Assembly (NCBI GenBank): GCA_015179125.1
Contig: WHVA01000213.1
Location: 115,353-179,352 of the forward strand
Reading direction: 5' to 3'
DNA: 64,000 nucleotides
Origin: Gautieria morchelliformis
Lineage: Eukaryota; Basidiomycota; Agaricomycetes; Gomphales; Gomphaceae
Shown here: positions 54,615 to 64,000 of the stretch, one piece after another
Numbering within the stretch: the first letter of the stretch is position 1
Layout: every line of letters begins with the position of its first letter
The notes under the pieces: model-generated
Seen by the model: the letters and a program-made list of their open reading frames with translations, nothing else
What the model was told of the DNA's origin: nothing
Databases searched by the model: none
Position numbers and translations under genes: made by a program

Positions 54615-55820
54615 ATGAGCTCTTCAGTCGATTTCTCTAAAATGTCCAGTGCCGAGATGAAGCAGCACTTTGCTGATATTCTTGCGCAGAAGGAACTGGC
54701 CGAGAAGCGCGAGGCCGAGGAAGCCGCGCGGAAAGAGAGGGAGCGGCTGGAGGAGGAGCGCAAGGAACTGGAGCGTCGGGAGCAGGAACGGAAGGAGAAG
54801 GAGGAGCGTGACCGTAAGCGTCGCGAGGAGGAGTCGCGCGCCCGTGAAGAACAACGGAAACGGAATGCGGCCGAAAAGGCTGCGGAAGAAAAGGCCGTGG
54901 CGGAAAAGGCAGGGAAGTTCCGGGTGAGTCGGAAATGTCGTGGGGAGGTTCCGGAGCTCACAGAGAACTGCCAGAGAGTTGCCGATTCCGAGGGGGAGTC
55001 GGAAGCGGAAAGCACGCCGACTCCAGAGGGCAAGGGGAAGCAAAAAGAAAGTGCTCCCATGCCGAACGTAGTTGAGGAGCGGAAACGGAGGGCGGACGAG
55101 TTCCAGCAGGCTCGGAAAGAGAAGCTGGCTCGGATGCTGGAGTTGCGAGAGCTGGGGCCGGAAAATCCTGCGACCCGGAAAAGGAAGACCAGGGACGGTG
55201 AGGAGGAGAAGGCTCCTTGCGATACGTGCGAGGTCAAGGGCCTGGAGTGCGTGTGGTCGGAAAATCCGCGGGAGACGGCCTGCGAACGGTGCCGGGACAA
55301 GAAGTGCCGTTGCGTGGTGGATGGGTGTGCCGCTAGGGTGGAGCGGAAACGGCGCAGGGTTGAGACCGAGGGGCCTGAAACCCCCAAGTCAAAACCAGGA
55401 CCAAGCGGGAAGAAGGCGGAAGGGTTTCCGGTGACCGGAACATCGGAGACAGCTGTGCTTAACCGCTTCAGCATGGCGTCTCCGCTGCTTGACATCGCTG
55501 AGTCGCTGAGGGGGATCCGGAAAAACCAACGCGGGATCCGGAACCTGCTTGCGGGTATGGCGGCGGTTCAGGAACAGCAGCTGCTGTCATTCCAGAACCA
55601 GATGACCGTCATGTCGGCGGTCTTGGAGCAGTTCAAGCGCGAGTACCGGTGGCGGAACGAGATGGTCCGGGAAAGGATGGAACCGCGGGTGCAGGAGGAG
55701 AACGGGGCGGAAACGAGGGAACGGGTAGACACGGAGTTGGTGATCGCCGAGGTAGGAGGGTCGGAGAAAGATCCGGAAGCGGAAAGGGAGGTCGAGGCGG
55801 AGACCATGAGGGAGGAGTAG
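54615..55820 (+). CDS. G5 opposite-strand ORF: coiled coil plus Zn2Cys6-like cluster
   Basis: Intact 401-codon ORF, the longest undamaged plus-strand frame here. It begins at ATG 54615, about 120 bp inside the 3' LTR, and converges on the integrase gene. Residues about 20-100: charged coiled coil (ERERLEEERKELERREQ). Residues 202-233: cysteine cluster CX2CX6CX10CX2CX4CXC (C202, 205, 212, 223, 226, 231, 233), whose second half CERCRDKKCRC resembles the first half of a Gal4-type Zn2Cys6 finger. Residues 241-250: basic RVERKRRRVE, a possible nuclear signal. The C-terminal helical part (LLDIAESLRGIRKNQRGIRNLL) could oligomerise. Likely a nuclear DNA-binding or regulatory protein; function is inferred. 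Confidence 0.75.
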   Translation: MSSSVDFSKMSSAEMKQHFADILAQKELAEKREAEEAARKERERLEEERKELERREQERKEKEERDRKRREEESRAREEQRKRNAAEKAAEEKAVAEKAGKFRVSRKCRGEVPELTENCQRVADSEGESEAESTPTPEGKGKQKESAPMPNVVEERKRRADEFQQARKEKLARMLELRELGPENPATRKRKTRDGEEEKAPCDTCEVKGLECVWSENPRETACERCRDKKCRCVVDGCAARVERKRRRVETEGPETPKSKPGPSGKKAEGFPVTGTSETAVLNRFSMASPLLDIAESLRGIRKNQRGIRNLLAGMAAVQEQQLLSFQNQMTVMSAVLEQFKREYRWRNEMVRERMEPRVQEENGAETRERVDTELVIAEVGGSEKDPEAEREVEAETMREE

Positions 55821-55964
55821 ATGTCGAAAAACCTGTAGATAATTTCTTGAAGTGTCGGAAAATAGGATATCGGAAGATTAATCGTTTTTTTTTTTTGATA
55901 AATGTCCTGAGAACTGTGAAAGCAATGGTGTCGGAAATGAGGTCGGAAATGAGGTCGGAAATGA

Positions 55965-58640
55965 CTAGGGCGCGGGAATGGGGCCAGGCTTGTCAGGATA
56001 TGACTTGTGGAAATCAGAGACGAGGTCAGAGGCGTGGTCAAGTTCCGTGGCGGAAATCCACGAAGTCTCTTCATCAGTGTTTTCATAGCCTGCCCACTTG
56101 ACTAGGTACTGGAGTTGGCAGCGGTATCTTCTGTCGAGCTTGGAGTTGAGAATTTCCGAAATCTCATATTCCGGTTCTCCGTCGATGACGACTGGCGGAG
56201 GCGGAGGTTGTTCTCGATTCGGAATTGTATTCGGAACTGCGGGTTCAAGCATGGAGACATGGAATACCGGATGTACTGCGCGCATATTGTCAGGAAGTCT
56301 GAGGGTGAAAGAACGACTGCCGGCCTTAGCGATGATCTCGTAAGGACCAAGGTATTTCTCAGAGAGCTTCTTCGAGGGGCGAGTGGTGCGGAAGTTTTCC
56401 GCTTTGACAAAGGCTTTGTCGCCTATCTCGAATGCCGGTTGCGGAAGGCGTTTCCGATCGGCGGAAGTTTGGTATCTCTTCTGGGCAGCGGTAATGTTCT
56501 CTCGGAGGTGCTGGTGAAGGTCGTCAAGTTCCACAACGAAATCTCGGGCTCTTGCAGAGGCGAGGTCGCGTTCAGGGTGGATGGCGAGATTCGGGTGGTA
56601 GCCCTTGTTGGCATAAAAGGGTGAAATTCCGGTGGTAGCGGAAGGCGCGTTGTTGTAGGCAAATTCCGCGAGCGGAAGAAGGTCGGACCAATTGCTATGT
56701 TGGTAGTTGCAATAGACGCGGAGATACTGCTCGAGGGTCTGATTAGTACGTTCCGTCTGTCCGTCTCCTTCGGGGTGATAACCGGAGGTGAAGTGGAGTT
56801 TCATGTCGAGAGCCTTGCCGAGTGTGCGGAAAAAGGAGGACACAAATTCGGATCCACGGTCGGAAGTGACATGGGAAGGTATTCCGTGCTTGGAAAAGAC
56901 GTGGAGCACAAAGAGCTGTGCGAGCTGTGCGAGCTGGGCGGAAGTTATGGTGTCGTAGGTCGGAATAAAGATGGACTGCTTTGTGAGGCGGTCAACGATC
57001 ACTAGAATGGTATCATAGCCGGATGACTTAGGAAGTTTCTCAATGAAATCCATGGATATTGAATTCCACGGTTGGTCCGGGATCGGAAGTTGTTTCAGGA
57101 GGCCGTAGGGTTTGTGACGTTGAGGCTTGGCTCGCATACAGGTGGTGCATGACTTGCAGTAGTCTTGGACCATCGTGCGGAGGAGAGGCCAAGTATAGGT
57201 ACGTCGAATTATATCGAGGGTCTTGTTCTGGCCTTGGTGTCCTGAGAGCGGATGATCGTGGCTTTGCTGGAGCACGCGAAGTCGTAGATCGTTGGTGTCC
57301 GGAACGTAAATCCGGGACTTGTACCGGAGAAATCCGTCGGAATCGAGGGACCATCCAGGACTGGTGGGGTTATCGAGGTGGGCTGCGGAGGTGGGGTCGG
57401 AACGGAGTGCGGAACGGATGTCGGAATGGAGAGACTCGGTGTCCATAATCATTGAGGCGCGGAGTAGTGGAAACTGCAATGCTGTGGCACGCAGGGACGA
57501 TGCCAGTTGCTCAGTGGAGAATACCGGGCGGAAATTGTGCGGATTAACGCTGGCATAGTCGCTACATCCCTCTTTTGGGTAGACGTCCCAACGTCTAGTG
57601 AGCGCGTCGGGTTTTGCTCCGAGCTTTCCGGGGCGGAAACGGATCACCATGTTGAACTGTGAGAGATATTCAGACCAGCGGACTTGACGGCGAGTCAAAA
57701 TCTTAGTGGTTGCAAAATACTCAAGGTTCTTATGATCTGTTACAACGTCGATGGGATAAGTTGGACCTTCGAGGTAATGTCTCCAGATTTTGAAGGCTTC
57801 GAAAATCGCAAGTAGTTCCTTATCGTGGACGTCGTAGTTGAGTTCCGGGGCGGAAAAGGTGCGGGAATGAAAGGCGATCGGATGAATTTCTCCGTCGTCG
57901 GGTGAAATGATGGAAAGAATGGCGGCTAGCGCGTAGTCAGAAGCGTCGGTTTCGAGTACAAGTTGGGCATCAGGAATCCAGAAACCGAGTATGGGAGCCG
58001 TGGTGAAGGCCGATTTGAGGGCTTCAAATGCGGAGCGGCATTCCGGTGTGAAATTCCAAGGGGCACCCTTCCTGGTGAGACGCGTGAGCGGAACAGTAAT
58101 GTCGGAAAAATTATAAATGAAACGTCGGTAAAAGTTGGCGAAGCCGAGGAAAGACTGCACATCCTTAACACGTCGGGGTTCCGGCCATTCTTGAAATGCC
58201 TTGACCTTGTCCTCTGCCATGGTAAGACCTGTTGGAGAGAGGATGTAGCCGAGGTATTCGACCGTGTCGCGATGCCATTCGCATTTCTCTGCTTTTGCGT
58301 AGAGATGGTGTTTGCGTAGACGGCGGAGTACTTCGCGGACATGTTCTCGATGTTTTTCCGGTGTGTCGGAATAGATGAGGATGTCGTCAATGTAGACTAG
58401 AACGCATACGTCGAGGAGGTCGGAAAATACGTCGTTCATGAATCGCTGAAAAGCGGCGGGAGCATTGGTTAGACCAAAAGGCATGACAGTCCACTCAAAG
58501 GCACCGTAGCGGGTGCGGAAGGTGGTTTTCCACTCGTCACCTTCCCGGATGCGGACAAGGTGATAAGCGTGCCGGTAGGTCAATTTTGGTGTAGATCTTC
58601 GCTCTGCGGGGAGTGTCGAGTAAATCGGAAATGCGCGGAA
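55965..58640 (-). pseudogene. pol: G5 RT palm, RNase H, integrase, chromodomain
   Basis: Within minus ORF 58787-55965, the genuine reading starts near codon 69. [53 protein letters not shown] (YIDD near 58390). RNase H: LVLETDASDYALAAILS, YDVHDKELLAIFEAF. Integrase: HPLSGHQGQNKTLDIIRR ... CTTCMRAKP, core residues in SMDFIEKLP, TSDRGSEFVS and DGQTERTNQ (complete DDE). C-terminus: KLSEKYLGPYEIIAKAG, VFHVSMLEP, then the chromodomain EYEISEILNSKLDRR, LQYLVKWAGYENTDEETSW. It appears catalytically intact apart from the upstream frameshift, so it is a recent insertion relative to its neighbours. Confidence 0.92.
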
Positions 58641-59253
58641 GCGGATATTTGTCCTTTTTAGTGAGGGCATTGAGTCCGCGGAAATCGACGCAGAGGCGGA
58701 GAGATCCATCCTTCTTCTTGACGAAGAGGACCGGAGCGCCGTGCGGAGACAGCGAAGGGCGGATAAAGCCCATGTTGAGATGTTCATCGACGAACTCTCG
58801 GAGAGTTAGGAGTTCACTTTGCGAAAGAGAGTAGATCGGGCCAAGGGGCGGAGATGCTCCTTCTTCCAAATCTATCTTCAGATCGTAAGGTCGATGTTCA
58901 GCAGGTTTGTCGGCTTTGGCCTTATTGAACACGTCCGGGAAGTCACGATATTCTTCCGGAACTGAGCTCATGTCGACCGGAGCGGAAGTCGAGGCGGAAC
59001 GAGCCTTGACTGAAGCCGAATCGGAAAGGTGAAGCTGGAAAACGGTCGTATCATCTTGCCGTTGCAATACGCGGAAAGCGGTGGCGGAAACGAGCGCAAT
59101 TCGAGGAGCTTCAAGGGGCGGAGGTGCTAAAGCGGGACCGGAGTGCGGAACTGAATCCACGAGCGGAGTTGCAGAAGAGGCCTGAACCATCTTTGCAGAA
59201 GACGTCGGAATAGACGGAAGTTGATCCGGGGTACGGAACTGTATTTGACCCAA
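58537..59253 (-). pseudogene. pol: G5 protease end and RT fingers
   Basis: ORF of 238 codons. It starts in the linker after the protease ([12 protein letters not shown]) and enters RT at [62 protein letters not shown] and IYTKIDL. A one-base change near 58580 moves the palm into the frame of the 58787-55965 ORF. Confidence 0.88.
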
Positions 59254-59255
59254 TG

Positions 59256-59522
59256 CCCAGTTAATCGACGGATTATATCGGGTGAGCCAATTGTGTCCTA
59301 GTACAACGGAACAGCTAGCATCTAGGGAGTAACGTAAAACGTAACTTCATGGTTGTCCCCAGTAGCGAAACGGATAGACAGATCCACAACTTGGGAAATT
59401 CCCGTGTTGGAAGACCCGTCGAAAAGGCGGAGCGGAATAGTCGGAATGTTGCGGGTCGGAAGTTTATGTTTCAAAACAAAGTCGGAATCGAGGAAACAAT
59501 GAGTCGAACCGGAGTCGACCAA
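59256..59522 (-). pseudogene. G5 aspartic protease
   Basis: MVDSGSTHCFLDSDFVLKH (active-site DSG), [30 protein letters not shown] single-base deletion then shifts the frame, after which [23 protein letters not shown] follows in the next frame (GHNWL motif). Confidence 0.85.
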
Positions 59523-59676
59523 TGCTGTAAACGGGGGTGCGGAAATTGCGTCGGAAGTGAGCGGAACAGAGAGAGAGTCGGAGGACGAAAGAGCGGATGC
59601 GTTGAGTTTAACCTCGTTTGTCGCACGAATGGGGTCAACACAGCCCTCAGCTCGTGCGGAGGCGGAGGACTGCTGA

Positions 59677-61079
59677 CTATTTTTTTGAATCCGCAGCGGG
59701 AACCGCTTCGGATTTCTCTTCCGTCTTTGCTGCGCGGCCCTTGGCCTTAGCAGCGGAGGCGGAAGCGCGAGTGCAGTCGCGAGCGACGTGACCTCCTTTG
59801 CCGCAGAAGAGGCAAAGGTTGTTGTCCATGCGACGCTGGCGTTCTACAGGGGTTAGTTTTCCGTCTTTCCCAAGTTTGTCGGAAAGATCCGGGGTGCTCT
59901 TCCGGGCGTTGGTGTTAGAACCAGAGGCCTGGTTGTTCCGAGGGGTGTTGTTGTTGTTCCGGTTGCCGGAGTTGGATCCGGAACTGTTGTTGTTGTTGTT
60001 TCCGGAGTTGGTGTTTCCGGAATTGGTCTTCTTCTTGTCTTTATCAGACTTCTTGTCGGAAGACTTGTCGTTCTTGCTCTGGGCGGAGGTTTCACGAGCA
60101 ATCTCGGAGTGTCTTTCCCAGTAGCGCGAATCGATGGATTGGGCGAGGTTGCGGAGGTCGGTAAGGGTGGCGGGTTTTCCGACGCGGGCAATTTCATCCT
60201 TGATGCGGGATGGCAAGCCCATGTAAAACTGGCGTCGGAGTGCGGCTTCTCCCCATTGGACTCGAGGAGCGAGCTGCTGAAACGTGACGATATATTTAGC
60301 TATCTTATGAGTGTCTTTCATGCGAAGCTTATCGAGTTCATTTTCCGCATCGGCTTCCATATCAAATGGTCCGAAGTTGCTGCGGAGTTCGGAAATGAAA
60401 TTGGGGTAATCGTCGGCCCAGTCGACGAGAGCGAACGGATCCATGAGGGCGGGTTCGAAATAGTCGAGCGCCGTGCCTCGGAGATAGGAAAGGGCATAAT
60501 TGACCTTTCGTTCGTCGTCGGGAAAGGCGTCGGGACGATCACGGAAATTGAGTTGAAGCTGAACCAGAAATGGCTGGAGCTTCTTGGGTCGGAACCGTCG
60601 AACTGATCTGGTTCGCGGACCTTTGTCTTGGGGCGTGGTGGTGCTTGGGCCGGGCGCTGGAGTTGTCCGGCTAGCATGGCGATGGCTTGTGCAAGATCCG
60701 GAACTGGCGCGGGCGGAACTGGGTTGGCGGGAATCTGAGGTGGAATTGGAGGTGGAGGACCGCCATGAGGGTCGCCTGGAGGGCCGCCTGGAGGTGGTCC
60801 TGGTGGAGGTGGTGGTGGTGGAGCTGGGCGTCGGAATGACGCTGCTGTTTGTTCGCCGCTGCTACTCGTTGAATTCCCGTCGTAGTCGGGATTTTCGTCG
60901 GGATTAGCGTCGGGAACTTCTTCGAATCGTTGCGGAAAAGCATCGGAAAGCTCATCGTCGGCACGAGAGCTGCTGGAGGGTTCCGCGTGCCTTGGTGCTG
61001 CGGATCTAAGACTGCCAAAATAAGAGAGAGCTTCGACAGCTCCTGCTCGAGCTGAAGTAGCTGTGGTACGAGGAGGCAT
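59677..61079 (-). pseudogene. gag: G5 gag with CCHC knuckle, one frameshift
   Basis: Starts at ATG 61077-61079 (MPPRTTATSARAGAVEALSY), 34 bases inside the 5' LTR edge. Pro/Gly-rich linker (about codons 86-120), KVREPDQFDGSDPR, then a frameshift near 60560 to NYALSYLRGTALDYFEP-type sequence, FISELRSNFGPFDMEADAENEL, HKIAKYIVTFQQLAPRV, LRRQFYMGLPSRIKDEIA. The Asn/Ser-rich linker is followed by CLFCGKGGHVARDC and a Lys/Ala tail ending 59677. Typical Tf1/sushi-group Gag. Confidence 0.88.
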
Positions 61080-61112
61080 AGTGATAGTTATCGGGTGGGA
61101 ATCAGATAATAC

Positions 61113-61796
61113 TGTTACGTATCGAGATTTCCACTAAGTCGGAACTGGAAAGGACAGCGGCTTCAACTTATAGGTTGCACCCCCGATGAACTATCGTCCT
61201 AGGTATTTGGAAATGGGTCGGAAGTTGGAAAGTACTGAGCCAAAGGTTTGGTCGGAACTTGAGGCGGAACTGAGGCGGAAAGCGGAAAACGGAGAGACTG
61301 AGATCTTGCTAGACTCGCTGTGCTAAGAACAGGAGATGGAGCGAAGGAAATCAAGTATCGAAGGTGATTATCTGATTGCAGAATAACAGACATACATGAG
61401 GGGGTTTTTATACAAAGCGCAGAGCAACAAGTAATGGTGTTGTACTAAGCAAATTCCGGAGGAAGCGGAAGTCGAGTACAATGTGTGGGAACTAACTAAT
61501 TGGGAACAATGGGACTACAAGGGGGTTCAGGGTAAGGTAGAACAATAGCAAAGAACAAGGGGTCGGGAAAACATATCTGACAACGAACTACAAGGGTGAC
61601 CGGATATATGGTTTTGATGGATGGCGAGGTGGGTCCGGTGGGTCCGAGTAATAGAGTCGAAAGAACAAGGGAAATGTCAAGGGGCGGAATGGGAATGTCG
61701 GAAATGTCGGAGGGGCGGAACGTTTGCGGAACTATTGGAGGGGCGGAAGGAGTGGCGGAACTGAGGGTCGGAAGTCGGAAATGAACGGTCGTAACA
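61113..61796 (-). repeat. G5 5' LTR
   Basis: 684 bp, partner of 53792-54492. Same inverted tips TGTTACG/CGTAACA. Shorter in the CGGAA-rich stretch. Gag starts 34 bases beyond its inner edge. Confidence 0.92.
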
Positions 61797-64000
61797 GGTG
61801 GCGGCAAAGAAGGTCAAGTGCCGAAGTGGTTAAATCAGGGAACAAAGAAACAGTTAAACAGCAGAAGAAAAGACTTCGCATTTGTATCCAAGGAGGTAGC
61901 ATACAGTGCTATATCTGCATCCGACTGGCTACTGATTCAGCAGCAACAACACACATAGCTGAAGCCGAAATGATTTCGCTAGCTATGCCAAGAACCGTTG
62001 GAAATTGAAGGAATTTCACCCAGTGCGGTACTACATACACAAGGCCGAGGCACTATCTACATGGAATTCAAAGTCGGCGCCAAAACGAACACGATCGAGC
62101 TACGTGACGTCAAGCATGCACTGGATGCGCCGAACAAACTTATCAGTGTAGGGTGTCTAACTGATAAGGGCAACACGGCCACATTTACAGGCACCGGCGT
62201 TGAATTCAAATCACGCGCCGGCGTTATTTTTGCACAGGGACAGAAGCGTGGGAGGCTATTCTGTATGAAGGCATGGGTCACTTGATCAGTCGAGGCATGG
62301 GATTTTGCCGCAGCGGCAAAGGACCGTCATGGGACAAATGGCACAGGATACTCGGGCACGTCAACATAAACTCTATAAAAATGTTGAAATCTAACAATCT
62401 AGTTACTGGACTCGAGATTGACGAGTCAAAGAGCCAAGTCAGTGCAAAGCTTGCATACAAGGCAAACGGCATGTGGAACCGTTCCCCAAAAGAGCCGAGG
62501 ACACTGTGATCAGGTCGGTGACCTAACAGTATCCGATGTATGGGGCCTGCCCAGACCGAGGGACTGTCGCATGGGGATACTTTATTCTTTCATGGACATC
62601 AAATTGAGGTACACGTAATCTATTTCGGGAGCGCCAAAGATGAAGCACTCAAGCACTTCGAGACGTACAAAGCATTCCTCGAGACCCAAACAGGTCAGAA
62701 ACTGAAGAGGTTTCGCTCGGATAATGGAGGGGAATATGTCAATAAAAGCTTCAAGGAATTTTGTGCAAAACATGGAATTATCATGGAGACCACAGCTCCA
62801 TACTCCCCAGCCCAGAATGGAATTGCAGAACGACTCAATCGGACCTTACTCGAGCACGCACGGTGATGATATTCACCAAGAACCTGCCAAAAATACTTGG
62901 CCCAAGGCCGTGGCTTATGCGTGTTATATCAAAAATCGATCACCCACGCCAGCGCTTGGAGATGATGCAACGCTGTTCCAGGCACTATTCGGCAAGAAGC
63001 CGAACATAGCACGTCTAGAGGAATTCGGACGAACTGCTGGGTCATGGTACCAGAAATGCCAAGCTAAACTTGATCCAAAGGCAGAAGAACACATATTCGT
63101 CGGTGTAGCTGAACATGCAAAAGCCTGGAGGTATTACAATAAAGCCTCAAGCACGTTCAAATTCTAGAAACATACATTTGACGAAAACGACAATGACTCT
63201 ATCCTATCCCAGATAACGACGATGACGACACAGCACCGCTCGAGGGGAGCACTCACGCGCAAGCATGTGCCGGACCTATCCCATCTACCCCACAGACGTC
63301 ATCACCCCAGACGACGCCTGTCCCTATCCACCTGAACAAGCACCAGCTCCACAGATTCGACGGAGCGTGCGTATCACCAAAGGCCAGATATACATAACAA
63401 AAGAAATCATTACAGAACCTGAGAATACAGAGCGGCGATATCACGTGATGATGCGCCAATCTGGGAGAAAGTGATAGAAATTGAAATGGATCAACATAAG
63501 ACACTAGGAACATGGGAATTAACAGAACTACCACCCGGATAAGTAGCTATCGGTTGCCGATGGGTATACGCTGTCAAAACCCAACCGGATGGACAATTTG
63601 ATAAAGCTAAAGTGAGGGTCGTGGCTCAAGGATTCACACAGAGGCAGGGATGGATTACTACAAAATAACTTCACATGTGGCAAGTTCGATTCACTACGTG
63701 TTTTATTAGCCATCGCAACACACTCGATTGGGAAATTGAAATGATGGATGTCAAAGGCGCCTATCTCAATTCAACCATAGATGAGGAGATCTACATGCGT
63801 CAGCCCGACGGTTTTGATGACGGATCTGGACGTGTTCTAAGAATACACAGAGTGCTCTATGGACTCAAGCAATAGGGACGAGCTGGCATCAGTGCTTATG
63901 CAAATTACTACTCAACTTAGCTTCCATCAAAGCACAGCCGATGAATGCGTCTATATCAGAAAAAGATAAGGATTCAATCGAAGTCATACAGTATACGTAG
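61797..64000 (+). pseudogene. pol: Copia-2 pol remnant, runs off the window
   Basis: Degenerate Ty1/copia coding sequence. Protease active site ATDSAATTHIAEAE (about 61924-61965) then VKHALDAPNKLISVGCLTDKG; integrase zinc finger WHRILGHVNINSIKML; core SDNGGEYVNKSF and Glu in AQNGIAERLNRTLLEHAR (62815-62866); KAVAYACYIKNRSPTPA; RT opening (VAIGCRWVYAVKTQPDGQFDKAKVRVVAQGFTQ), EIEMMDVKGAYLNSTIDEEIYMRQPDGF, RVLYGLKQ. Frames change at least six times and several stops occur. No gag or LTR is visible to its left, where the G5 LTR abuts. Confidence 0.85.

Larger units (their letters stand above)
53792..61796 (-). mobile_element. G5 Ty3/gypsy chromovirus, 8.0 kb, with opposite-strand ORF
   Basis: Two LTRs (53792-54492, 61113-61796) bound gag, protease, RT, RNase H, integrase and chromodomain on the minus strand and one long plus-strand ORF between integrase and 3' LTR. 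Frames are broken only at about 60560 (gag), about 59320 (protease) and about 58580 (RT). The LTR bodies are nearly identical; differences cluster in the GTCGGAA-rich part. Flanking pentamers TCCAG and GGTGG do not match. Confidence 0.92.

Noticed and set aside
54605-55495. Minus-strand Ser/Arg/Phe-rich ORF opposite the G5 accessory gene
   Set aside because: Its composition is the mirror of the coiled-coil codons on the plus strand; it has no motif of its own.

Overview
The window looks like a transposon graveyard from a basidiomycete fungus, most likely an Agaricomycete. The evidence is the mix of families: chromodomain Ty3/gypsy elements, Ty1/copia elements, a Mutator-like (MULE) element with FAR1, SWIM and Ulp1-like domains, a multi-intron Tc1/mariner-like transposase with roughly 50-bp GT-AG introns, and a tyrosine-recombinase fragment. 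I recognise no host housekeeping gene, rRNA or functional tRNA. Almost every reading frame is broken by stops or indels. Where two copies can be compared, the damage is often CpG to TpG/CpA, as expected for methylated, silenced DNA.

Layout. 1-12.1 kb (+): two diverged copies (G1, G2) of one gypsy chromovirus family joined through a shared LTR. Both lack the RT core, and both carry a long extra ORF between the integrase/chromodomain and the 3' LTR. G1's chromodomain is split off by a 763-bp hAT-type MITE with a perfect 8-bp target duplication. 12.3-27 kb (-): chromovirus G4 (LTRs 13590-13907 and 26085-26442), which contains a complete two-LTR gypsy element G3 (14847-21403) inserted in its integrase C-terminus, plus LTR and RT scraps. 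27.3-30.3 kb (-): Tc1/mariner-like transposase gene. 30.7-37.2 kb (+): a 6.5-kb MULE with 37-bp terminal inverted repeats and a 9-bp target duplication, with an AT-rich, mitochondrial-looking block inserted inside its FAR1 domain. 37.2-50.3 kb: mostly unassigned AT-rich DNA with LTR remnants, a truncated copia element (42.35-44.76 kb) and a tyrosine-recombinase fragment. 50.3-53.8 kb (-): decayed gag-protease of another LTR element. 53.8-61.8 kb: G5, a fairly well preserved chromovirus on the minus strand with an intact 401-codon ORF on the opposite strand. 61.8-64 kb (+): degenerate copia running off the window.

Three signals stand out. (1) G1/G2 coding and LTR sequences are packed with perfect short inverted repeats. 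Stems recur at equivalent positions in the two copies, in one case with a compensatory base-pair change and elsewhere rebuilt from different sequence. (2) G5 is saturated with the pentamer CGGAA on one strand, in LTRs and genes alike, and its antisense ORF encodes a coiled coil plus a Zn2Cys6-like cysteine cluster, a fold class that typically recognises CGG. (3) The MULE carries a Ulp1-like protease domain followed by three SUMO-interaction-like motifs. Structural and functional readings of these are inference; the motifs, repeats and coordinates were read directly from the sequence.
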